Origin: Rhodobacterales bacterium UBA5972
Lineage (GTDB): Bacteria > Pseudomonadota > Alphaproteobacteria > Rhodobacterales > Rhodobacteraceae
DNA: 15,304 bases
NCBI GenBank assembly: GCA_002430125.1
Contig: DJBQ01000136.1
Location: 4,540 to 19,843 of the forward strand
Reading direction: 5' to 3'
Shown here: positions 1-6,163 of the stretch, one piece after another
How positions within the stretch are numbered: the first letter of the stretch is position 1
Layout: each line of letters opens with the position of its first letter
Position numbers and translations under genes: made by a program
Notes under the pieces: model-generated
Told to the model about the DNA's origin: nothing
Seen by the model: only the letters and a program-made list of their open reading frames with translations
Database searches by the model: none

Positions 1-542
1 GGGGCGATCACCCAGATCGCCACGGCGGGTTCGGAATAAGGGTTGGCCCATTGATAGGCCTCGCCCCGGATGCGAAAGCTGTCGCCGGCATTCAGGGTAA
101 AGTCCCGCCCGCCGATCATCATGTCAAGTTGCCCCGACACCAGATATCCGACTTCTTGGGTCGGACGGCTGTTGGGGGTTTTCAGGCGGGCGCCGGGTTC
201 AAAGATCGAATGCACAACCTCGAAATCATCGGTCAGATCGGGCGACAGCATTTCCTCGATCAGACCCGCCTGATCTGTCCCGATCCGCCGCCGCGCGCCT
301 TGACGCACTACGTAACCCTGTTCATCAGCAGCAGCATTGGCTTGCCCGAAAAACAGCGATAACGGCACGGCGAACACATGGGCAAAGGCGCGCAAATCAT
401 CAATCGAGGGCTTGGAAAGATCGCGTTCTACCTGACTGATCCAGCCGACCGAGCGCCCCAGCGTTTCCGCCAATGCGACCAACGTAATCCCGCGCGCCTT
501 CCTAAGCGCGCGCAGATCGGCCCCGAGGCTTTGGCTGGTCAT
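1..542 (-). CDS. XRE-family transcriptional regulator with C-terminal cupin domain (3' end cut by window edge)
   Basis: About 180 codons are visible and the reading frame is still open at base 1, so probably only a few C-terminal residues are missing. Residues 6-62 form a lambda-repressor-like helix-turn-helix of the HTH_3/XRE family (the core runs LVALAETLGRSVGWISQVER). Residues 105-180 form a small cupin barrel with the usual glycine turns (SGQLDMMIGGRDFTLNAGDSF). Regulators of this design bind a small metabolite or metal in the cupin and usually repress or activate a nearby catabolic or redox gene; the ligand here is unknown. The ATG at 542 was chosen because a weak GAG lies just upstream and the protein then starts like its relatives (MTSQSLGADLRALRKARG). 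An in-frame ATG at 560 would add six residues. The gene diverges from the HD-domain gene. The palindrome at 575-601 lies 33 bp upstream and is a natural site for autoregulation (inference). Confidence 0.88.
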   Translation of the reverse strand, partial: MTSQSLGADLRALRKARGITLVALAETLGRSVGWISQVERDLSKPSIDDLRAFAHVFAVPLSLFFGQANAAADEQGYVVRQGARRRIGTDQAGLIEEMLSPDLTDDFEVVHSIFEPGARLKTPNSRPTQEVGYLVSGQLDMMIGGRDFTLNAGDSFRIRGEAYQWANPYSEPAVAIWVIA

Positions 543-574
543 ATCTCGGTGTTGCAGCATCGCGCGCGGGTTTC

Positions 575-601
575 CATGAAATTTTGACTGATAATTTCAT
601 G
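575..601. promoter_or_regulatory. Perfect 9-bp inverted repeat, candidate operator of the XRE-cupin regulator
   Basis: The arms CATGAAATT (575-583) and AATTTCATG (593-601) are exact reverse complements separated by 9 bp, giving a 27-bp dyad centred on 588. It lies 33 bp upstream of the regulator start in the divergent intergenic region. That is the size and place expected of an autoregulatory operator for a dimeric helix-turn-helix protein. The link to this regulator is inference. Confidence 0.55.
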
Positions 602-624
602 ACAGGGATTCGCCACGCTGGCAA
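596..624 (-). promoter_or_regulatory. Possible leftward promoter of the XRE-cupin gene
   Basis: On the minus strand TTGCCA (624-619) matches the sigma-70 -35 consensus at five of six positions. A 17-bp spacer leads to CATGAA (601-596), which matches only three of six -10 positions. The weak -10 would lie inside the right arm of the 575-601 palindrome, so a bound repressor would block it. The spacing fits but the -10 is poor, so this is tentative. Confidence 0.25.
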
Positions 625-657
625 GGCGGTTTGCGACAGGGATGTCGTAAACCGCCT
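624..657 (+). repeat. Strong 15-bp stem palindrome with GGGA loop in the divergent intergenic region
   Basis: The left arm AGGCGGTTTGCGACA (624-638) and right arm TGTCGTAAACCGCCT (643-657) pair at 14 of 15 positions around a 4-base GGGA loop. The one mismatch (G633/T648) becomes a G-U wobble in plus-strand RNA, so the transcript stem would be unbroken; in minus-strand RNA it is an A-C mismatch. No T-run follows, so it is not a standard intrinsic terminator. It could be a second operator, a 5'-UTR hairpin of the HD gene, or an intergenic repeat. Its centre is 52.5 bp from that of the 575-601 palindrome. Confidence 0.6.
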
Positions 658-659
658 GG

Positions 660-688
660 TTGCATCTTGGTTTGGCCGCAAGGATAGT
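660..688 (+). promoter_or_regulatory. Weak promoter candidate for the HD-domain gene
   Basis: TTGCAT (660-665), a 17-bp spacer and GATAGT (683-688) have correct spacing but match the sigma-70 consensus at only three and four positions. If real, transcription would begin near 695, leaving a leader of about 25 nt with AAGGA (704-708) before the GTG at 719. The palindrome 624-657 would then abut the -35 as an operator rather than lie in the transcript. Confidence 0.2.
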
Positions 689-718
689 GCGGACAACTGC
701 TTTAAGGACTGGACCGAC

Positions 719-1360
719 GTGACACATCCCTTTGCGCCTTCGAGTGAACTTGCCGACAGCTTGTTGCCGTTTTCCGTGCCGCCAACAAGTGATGGGTCTC
801 ATGACCTTAGCCATCTGATGCGCGTCTGGAAGGCAGCGTTTCAAATTCAGGCGACAGAGGGTGGAAATGTGGAAATTCTGGGGGCAGCAGTTCTGTTGCA
901 TGATTGCGTTGCGATAGAAAAATCCGACCCGCGTCGCGCAGAAGCCTCGGCCTTGGCGGCGGATCGGGCCGCCGGGGTTTTGCGCGATCTAAACTGGCCA
1001 GCGGGCGATATTGCAGCGGTTTGTCACGCGATTATCTGCCACAGCTTTTCAGCGGGGCAGGCACCGCAAACGATTGAGGCGAAAATCCTGCAAGATGCGG
1101 ATCGGTTGGACGCAATCGGCGCGATTGGTGCAGCCCGGTGTTTTTACACGGCCGGTCGGATGGGGTCTGGCCTTTATGACCCCAATGATCCCGGTGCGGC
1201 CCAGCGCCCGCTTGATGACCGGGCTTTTGCGCTGGACCATTTCAAAGCCAAGTTGCTGACCCTGTCGCAAGGGTTTCAAACCGCAACCGGAGCTGATTTA
1301 GCGCAGCAACGCCATGACCGTTTGCAACGGTTTCTGGATGATTTCCTGTCCGAGATTTAA
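719..1360 (+). CDS. YedJ-type HD-domain phosphohydrolase
   Basis: This 213-residue protein belongs to the HD superfamily of metal-dependent phosphohydrolases and closely resembles E. coli YedJ, whose natural substrate is not settled. The metal-ligand motifs are visible: SHDLSH near residue 28, the paired LLHD about 50 residues later, and DADRLDAIGAIG. The middle section (AVCHAI, HSFSA, TEAKI-like TIEAKI) and the end (RPLDDRAFALDHFKAKLL) also follow YedJ. The frame is open back to a TTG at 584 and an ATG at 599, but the added residues do not look like a protein and would run through the palindrome at 624-657. A GTG at 719 preceded by AAGGA (704-708) places the first HD histidine near residue 28, as in YedJ (about 25), so I prefer it. 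The gene lies 69 bp before imuB but imuB has its own promoter. It was checked against ImuA features and shows none. Confidence 0.85.
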   Translation: MTHPFAPSSELADSLLPFSVPPTSDGSHDLSHLMRVWKAAFQIQATEGGNVEILGAAVLLHDCVAIEKSDPRRAEASALAADRAAGVLRDLNWPAGDIAAVCHAIICHSFSAGQAPQTIEAKILQDADRLDAIGAIGAARCFYTAGRMGSGLYDPNDPGAAQRPLDDRAFALDHFKAKLLTLSQGFQTATGADLAQQRHDRLQRFLDDFLSEI

Positions 1361-1395
1361 CCGAACTGGCGGACTCGACTCTGGCATCGTGGCTG

Positions 1396-1401
1396 TATAA
1401 T
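1396..1401 (+). promoter_or_regulatory. -10 element of the imuB promoter
   Basis: A perfect TATAAT lies 28 bp upstream of the imuB ATG and directly before the LexA box. No good -35 is seen at 17 bp (ACTCGA); TCGACT at 1375-1380 matches four of six positions, but with a 15-bp spacer. Confidence 0.55.
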
Positions 1402-1405
1402 TTGT

Positions 1406-1420
1406 GAACAAACAGAGAAC
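1406..1420 (+). promoter_or_regulatory. LexA box (SOS operator) of imuB
   Basis: GAAC (1406-1409), a 7-bp spacer and GAAC (1417-1420) form the direct repeat GAAC-N7-GAAC. This is the reverse complement of GTTC-N7-GTTC, the established LexA site of alphaproteobacteria. It begins 4 bp after the TATAAT, so it would cover the transcription start. It ends 9 bp before the ATG of a gene known to be SOS-induced in many bacteria, so motif and context support each other. Confidence 0.85.
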
Positions 1421-1429
1421 ATATTATCC

Positions 1430-3079
1430 ATGACCCACCGCCGCATTCTGTCTGTCTGGTTTCCCCGCCTCGCTGCCGAGCGGGTTTTGCGGCTTGAGCG
1501 GGGCACCATCACTGGTCCGTTTGCGGTGATTTCAATCGACAACAATACTGAAACGCTGGCCAGCCTGTCCACCGAAGCCGAGGCCGAGGGGTTGCGGGTT
1601 GGTCAGCCTTTGCGCGATGCCCGCGCCTTTTGCCCGGAATTGCTGACCCGCCCGGCCAACCTTCCTGCGGAAACCACCTATCTGACGATGCTCAGACGGT
1701 GGGCGGGGAAATTCTCGCCGCTTGTGGCACCCGAACCGCCCGCTGCTTTGATGCTGGATATCACCGGTTGTGCGCATCTGTTTGGCGGCGAAGAAGGTCT
1801 GACCGATGCGCTGACGGCGGATTGTACTGATCTGGGTCTGACGGTGCAGACCGGCATTGCCGACACGCCGGGGGCGGCCTGGGCCTTGGCGCGGTTCGCC
1901 GGGCAGCAGGATCAATCCATCCGCAGTGGTGATGCGATTGACCAAGAGGCCCGCGCCACAAGGTCACGTTCCGCCAAGCGCCATTGGACACGGGGCGGCC
2001 CGGCACCGCGGTCTTTTCTGCATATCCCGGCCCCGGTAATCGCCCCGCCCGGCATGACCCGGCAAGCCATCGGCCCCTTGCCGATTGCCGCTTTGCGCCT
2101 GACACCAGCGGCGGCGGTCAATCTGGCGCGGCTTGGCGTCAGACGCATTGATGACCTCAGCGTGTTGCCGCGTGCCGCCCTGGCCCGGCGGTTTGGCCGC
2201 GACGTGGTGCGCCGGTTGGATCAGGCGCTGGGGGTTGAACCCGAACCAATCACCCCGGCGCGGCTTGATATCACCTTTGCCACCCGCCTGTCGCTGCCGG
2301 AACCAATTGGCCTTGATAGCGATATTCTGGCGGCGATTGACCGGTTGTTGCCGCCCTTATGCGACAAACTCAGGCAGCATGGCCGGGGGGTGCGGCGGTT
2401 GCAGCTGGAGCTGTTCCACCCGGACCGCACCCGCCAAAGCCTCAGCGCCGGGCTGGCCCGGCCCAGCCATGACCCCGATCAGATCAAGCCGTTGATTGCG
2501 CTGAAGCTGACCGGGCTTGACCCCGGTTTCGGCATTGACGTGATCCGCCTTGAGGCCATCGTGACCGAACCCGTGCACGCCCGCCAACATTCCGGCCATG
2601 CCGAAGCGCTGGCCGATGCGCAGTCACGGCGTGCCCGGGGGACCGCAATGGAAGACCTGCTGACCCGCATCGGCGGGCGCATCGGGCTTGAGGAAGTCCG
2701 CCGTCTGCACCCGGCTGACAGCCATATTCCGGAAAAGACCGCGACCGTGATGGCAGCGGCGTTTTCAGAACCAGCGCTTGACTGGGAAGACCCGCCGGTG
2801 CCGCGCCCGCTGGTGATGTTTCCCCCCGAGATTGTCAGCACCGATGATCCGGGCCGCCCGCCGATCCGGTTCCGCTGGCGACGGTTTCCGTTTGTGACCA
2901 GAACCGCCATGGGGCCGGAACGGTTGTCGCCGGAATGGTGGCTTGATGACCCGAACTGGCGCTCTGGCGTGCGCGATTACTGGCGGCTGGAAACAGAAAA
3001 CGGCACACGGTTATGGCTGTTTTACGCACATGGCAGCGAGAGTTCAGGCGGTTGGTTCTGTCAGGGCGTCTTTGCCTGA
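1430..3079 (+). CDS. imuB: ImuB, catalytically inactive Y-family polymerase of the SOS mutasome
   Basis: ImuB (549 residues here) links ImuA and the sliding clamp to the error-prone polymerase DnaE2 during mutagenic lesion bypass. The N-terminal Y-family fold is clear (RILSVWFPRLAAE; LMLDITGCAHLFGGEEGL at 107-124), but the polymerase acids are gone. The first metal-binding Asp is replaced in SVWFPRL, and where Pol IV has Asp-Glu before LDVT this protein has Ala-Ala (105-106). This loss is usual for ImuB. A charged linker around 157-203 includes GDAIDQEARATRSR. A helix-hairpin-helix segment follows (about 225-267), then the little-finger region and a C-terminal domain ending WFCQGVFA. Start choice: ATG 9 bp after the LexA box; the Shine-Dalgarno is weak. 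Odd point: imuA is not upstream and dnaE2 is not downstream; the neighbours are an HD hydrolase and convergent yaaA. Confidence 0.93.
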   Translation: MTHRRILSVWFPRLAAERVLRLERGTITGPFAVISIDNNTETLASLSTEAEAEGLRVGQPLRDARAFCPELLTRPANLPAETTYLTMLRRWAGKFSPLVAPEPPAALMLDITGCAHLFGGEEGLTDALTADCTDLGLTVQTGIADTPGAAWALARFAGQQDQSIRSGDAIDQEARATRSRSAKRHWTRGGPAPRSFLHIPAPVIAPPGMTRQAIGPLPIAALRLTPAAAVNLARLGVRRIDDLSVLPRAALARRFGRDVVRRLDQALGVEPEPITPARLDITFATRLSLPEPIGLDSDILAAIDRLLPPLCDKLRQHGRGVRRLQLELFHPDRTRQSLSAGLARPSHDPDQIKPLIALKLTGLDPGFGIDVIRLEAIVTEPVHARQHSGHAEALADAQSRRARGTAMEDLLTRIGGRIGLEEVRRLHPADSHIPEKTATVMAAAFSEPALDWEDPPVPRPLVMFPPEIVSTDDPGRPPIRFRWRRFPFVTRTAMGPERLSPEWWLDDPNWRSGVRDYWRLETENGTRLWLFYAHGSESSGGWFCQGVFA

Positions 3080-3144
3080 CCGCAAAACCCCTGCTAATCA
3101 GGCGCGAGCCGCCGCAAAGGTCACACATAACTGCGACTGCAGAA

Positions 3145-3177
3145 GCCTCCGGCGGGGATATTTGGACCTCTGAGAAG
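3145..3177 (+). repeat. Rhodobacteraceae-type intergenic motif (GCCTCCGGCGGGGATATTT...GAGAAG)
   Basis: The 107-bp gap between convergent imuB and yaaA contains GCCTCCGGCGGGGATATTT followed 8 bases later by GAGAAG. From memory, very similar strings (CCTCCGGCGGG, an AT-rich ATATTT, then a purine-rich AGATGAAG-like end) recur between genes in many Rhodobacteraceae genomes. There is only one copy in this window, so its repeated nature is recalled and not shown here. The GC part can fold only into a short hairpin; function is unknown. Confidence 0.4.
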
Positions 3178-3186
3178 ACGTGACGG

Positions 3187-3966
3187 TCAGGCGGGAACTT
3201 CGTCGCGGACGAAAACCAAACGGCTGTCGTCTGACGCTGCGGGCCGGAATTGGTAGCCTCCGGTGTTGAAATCTTTCAGGCCCTCTGGGCGGTCAATGCG
3301 GTTCTGGATCACAAACCGTGCCATCGCACCGCGGGCCTTTTTAGCGAAGAAACTGATGATCTTTTCCTCGTTGCCGCGGCGCTCCAGAAACACTGGTGTA
3401 ACGACTGGTATCGCCAGTTCCGCCGTGGGAATGGCGGAAAAGTATTCAATGCTGGCGCAGTTGATCAGCGCTGTTGCCTGCGTCTCGGATGCGGTTTCGT
3501 TCAGGCGGCGGGCCAGACGATCACCCCAATATTGATATAGCGATTTACCGCGTCTTGTCGCAAGGCGGCTGCCCATTTCAAGGCGATAAGGCTGGATCAG
3601 GTCCATTGGGCGCAACAGACCATAAAGGCCCGACAGAATGCGCAGGTGGTTTTGCGCATAGGTAGTTTCATCTTGATCAAGCGTACCAGCTTCAAGCCCC
3701 AGATAGGTGTCGCCCGCAAAGGCCAGCATGGCGGGTTTTGTTGCCTCGGCTTCGGGTTCGGCCTGAAACGCCTTAAAGCGGCCCTGGTTGAGCTTGGCCA
3801 GATCAGGGCTGATGGACATCAGGGCTTGCAGTTTTGCAACGCTCAGACGGCGGGCGGTTGTGGCCAGAGACATCGCATCCAACTGGAATTCAGGCTGGCT
3901 GGGGGCGATATTCAACGCTTGCCGGGCGAAATTCAGCCGCTTTGCAGGTGAAATCACTGTCAGCAT
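3187..3966 (-). CDS. yaaA: YaaA, peroxide-stress DNA-binding protein (DUF328)
   Basis: The 259-residue product has the length and the full-length signature of YaaA/DUF328 (E. coli 258 residues). In E. coli YaaA lowers free iron during hydrogen-peroxide stress and so protects DNA from Fenton damage; it also binds unusual DNA structures. Landmarks are the start MLTVISPAKRLNF, the block at residues 111-132 (LSGLYGLLRPMDLIQPYRLE), FFAKKARGAMARF (206-218), and NTGGYQF near the end. The ATG at 3966 gives the family-typical N-terminus and is preceded by AGGGGG. It is the last gene of the leftward run and converges on imuB. The 91-bp gap after recQ may hold a promoter, but none was recognised. Confidence 0.95.
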   Translation of the reverse strand: MLTVISPAKRLNFARQALNIAPSQPEFQLDAMSLATTARRLSVAKLQALMSISPDLAKLNQGRFKAFQAEPEAEATKPAMLAFAGDTYLGLEAGTLDQDETTYAQNHLRILSGLYGLLRPMDLIQPYRLEMGSRLATRRGKSLYQYWGDRLARRLNETASETQATALINCASIEYFSAIPTAELAIPVVTPVFLERRGNEEKIISFFAKKARGAMARFVIQNRIDRPEGLKDFNTGGYQFRPAASDDSRLVFVRDEVPA

Positions 3967-4057
3967 TTTGGCCCCCTATCTGTCAATTCAGCGCCTTAGG
4001 TAATGTCAGTCGAAAGGCGGTTTTGCAAACCCTAAAGTGCTGTGATGCCTGCCCACG

Positions 4058-6100
4058 TTAACTGTCATGCAGGATATCCAGAAACCTTGCACCAAAGCGT
4101 TCAGCCTTGGCTTCGCCCAGCATCCGGTTGAGCGCGGGCATATCACGCGGCCGCGCGGCTGCGAGTTTTGCAAGGCTGGAGGCGGAACAACTGAGTGGTT
4201 TACCGGCCCCGTCTTCACCGCGCGCGAGATCAAGTTGGGCGGCCAACAAGCGGTCAAAAACCTCGCCACCGTCACGCCCCGCCAGTTTGCGCCGCGCCGG
4301 GTGCATTTGGGCAACCGGGCCGCCGTTGATGACATCCAGAAACACCCGGCCGTATTTTTCAAGCTTTGTCGCACCCACCCCGGCAAGCCGGGAAAAATCA
4401 TCAAGCGTGGCCGGGCGCTGGGTAGTCATTTCGATCAAAGTGCGATCGGGAAACACGACATAAGCCGGGGCTTTCAGTGCTTCGGCCAGTTCCCGGCGTT
4501 TGGATTTCAGCGCCGCCAACAGAGGTTCGTCCTCCTCGGCCACCAGCGACTTCACTTCGGGGCGTTGGCTGATATTTGCGGTGATGGTATCGCGCCTGAG
4601 GTCAATCGAGGCTTCACCGCGCAAAATCGGACGCGCCGCTTCGGTCATCCTGAGTGCACCGTGGCGGCTGGCATCGGGGCGCAGCAGATCGTGGCCCATC
4701 ATCTGCCGGAACACCGCTTGCCAAGCGCCTTTGCCAAGATCAGCGCCAACCCCAAAGGTTGGCAATTTCTGGTGGCCCCGTTGGCGGACTTTGTCGGTCA
4801 AAGTGCCGCGCAGGATGTCGATCAGATGGCCCGCGCCAAAACTTTCTTCGGTGCGCAACGCCGCAGACAAGGCCTTGCGCACAACTTCGGTGCCGTCAAA
4901 AACCTCGGGCGGGGTGGTGCACAGATCGCAATTACCGCAAGCCTCGATCACCTCGTCAAAATAGCCAAGCAGAACGCTCCGGCGGCAATGGCGGGCCTCG
5001 GCCAAACCGAGCAGTGCGTTCAATCGCCCATGATCGGCGGCTTTTCGGTCGGGTGGTGCAAGCCCTTCGTCGATCTGGGCGCGACGCAGGCGGATATCGT
5101 CGGCGCCGTAAAGGGTCAGCGTGTCGGCGGGTGCACCATCGCGCCCGGCGCGGCCGATTTCCTGATAATAACTTTCGATGGATTTCGGCAGATCGGCATG
5201 TGCAACCCAGCGGATATCGGGCTTATCGACCCCCATGCCAAACGCCACCGTCGCCACGACAATCAGCCCGTCTTCACGGCTGAAGCGGGTTTCGGCGATG
5301 CGGCGGTTTTCGGCGTCCATCCCGGCATGGTAAAAAAGTGCGGTGTGGCCGTCCTCGCGCAAAGCCTGCGCCAGCGTTTCGGTTTTCGCCCGCGTACCAC
5401 AGTAAACGATGCCGGATTGGCCGCGGCGGGCAGCCGCAAAGGCCAGCAACTGTTCGCGCGGTTTATCTTTGGGCTGAAACGCCAGATTGATGTTAGGACG
5501 GTCAAAGCCGCGCAGAAAGATTTCAGGGGGCTGACCTGCAAACAGACGCTGAACAATCTCGTCGCGGGTTTCCTGATCGGCGGTGGCGGTAAATGCCGCC
5601 AAAGGCACTCCAAGGCTGGCCCTGAGCGCGCCGATGCGCAGGTAATCCGGGCGGAAATCATGGCCCCATTGGCTGACGCAATGTGCCTCGTCCACCGCGA
5701 TCAGACGGGTGTTGACCTTTCTCAGCATCATTTCGGTGCCGGGATTGGCCAGCCTTTCGGGCGCGATATAAAGCAGTTTCAACCGCCCGCTTTCCAGCGC
5801 CTGAAACACCTGTTCAATCTCGTCTTCGGTATTGCCGCTGGTCAACGCACCGGCGGCCACGCCCAGTTCAGTCAAGGCACGCACCTGATCGCGCATCAGC
5901 GCAATCAGCGGCGAAATCACCACTGTCACGCCATCTTGCGCGATTGCCGGCAGCTGGAAACACAGGGATTTACCACCGCCGGTTGGCATGATCGCCAGCA
6001 CGTTTTGGCCCGCAGCCACAGCATCCACAATTTCGCCCTGACCTGGGCGATAGCTGTCAAAGCCGAAAACGGATTTCAGAAGGTCAGTGTGGCTCTTCAT
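4058..6100 (-). CDS. recQ: ATP-dependent DNA helicase RecQ
   Basis: RecQ is a 3'-to-5' superfamily 2 helicase that initiates and edits recombination in the RecF pathway and at stalled forks. The 680-residue product shows all parts: Walker A PTGGGKS (39-45), DEAH (137-140), the aromatic-rich loop SQWGHDFR just after it, motif VI QEIGRAGRDG (313-322), and four zinc ligands C372, C388, C391 and C394 in CRRSVLLGYF and CGNCDLC. A winged-helix RQC region follows (about 400-515), then an HRDC domain (about 525-594). The last 70 residues (about 611-680) resemble a second HRDC copy, which explains why it is about 70 residues longer than E. coli RecQ (609). The ATG at 6100 gives the usual short N-terminus before FGFDSYRPGQ. 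It is 63 bp downstream of the COG3904 gene and could be co-transcribed. I saw no LexA box upstream. Confidence 0.97.
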   Translation of the reverse strand: MKSHTDLLKSVFGFDSYRPGQGEIVDAVAAGQNVLAIMPTGGGKSLCFQLPAIAQDGVTVVISPLIALMRDQVRALTELGVAAGALTSGNTEDEIEQVFQALESGRLKLLYIAPERLANPGTEMMLRKVNTRLIAVDEAHCVSQWGHDFRPDYLRIGALRASLGVPLAAFTATADQETRDEIVQRLFAGQPPEIFLRGFDRPNINLAFQPKDKPREQLLAFAAARRGQSGIVYCGTRAKTETLAQALREDGHTALFYHAGMDAENRRIAETRFSREDGLIVVATVAFGMGVDKPDIRWVAHADLPKSIESYYQEIGRAGRDGAPADTLTLYGADDIRLRRAQIDEGLAPPDRKAADHGRLNALLGLAEARHCRRSVLLGYFDEVIEACGNCDLCTTPPEVFDGTEVVRKALSAALRTEESFGAGHLIDILRGTLTDKVRQRGHQKLPTFGVGADLGKGAWQAVFRQMMGHDLLRPDASRHGALRMTEAARPILRGEASIDLRRDTITANISQRPEVKSLVAEEDEPLLAALKSKRRELAEALKAPAYVVFPDRTLIEMTTQRPATLDDFSRLAGVGATKLEKYGRVFLDVINGGPVAQMHPARRKLAGRDGGEVFDRLLAAQLDLARGEDGAGKPLSCSASSLAKLAAARPRDMPALNRMLGEAKAERFGARFLDILHDS

Positions 6101-6163
6101 GGCCTGTCTTTGGTTACCGCTAGATCAGGCTGACTGTCCCACATTAAGAAAACGTGAACAAGG

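Noticed and set aside
3967..3990. TTGACA upstream of yaaA as a -35 element
   Set aside because: It is only 14 bp before the ATG, so a matching -10 would fall inside the coding region.
4019..4031. GGTTT-TGC-AAACC hairpin between yaaA and recQ as a terminator
   Set aside because: The stem is 5 bp, AT-rich in its inner part, and is not followed by a T-run in either direction.
4067..6133. 688-codon plus-strand open frame antisense to recQ
   Set aside because: It mirrors recQ, which has every helicase motif, and its translation shows no domain or composition like a real protein. Long antisense frames are common in GC-rich DNA.
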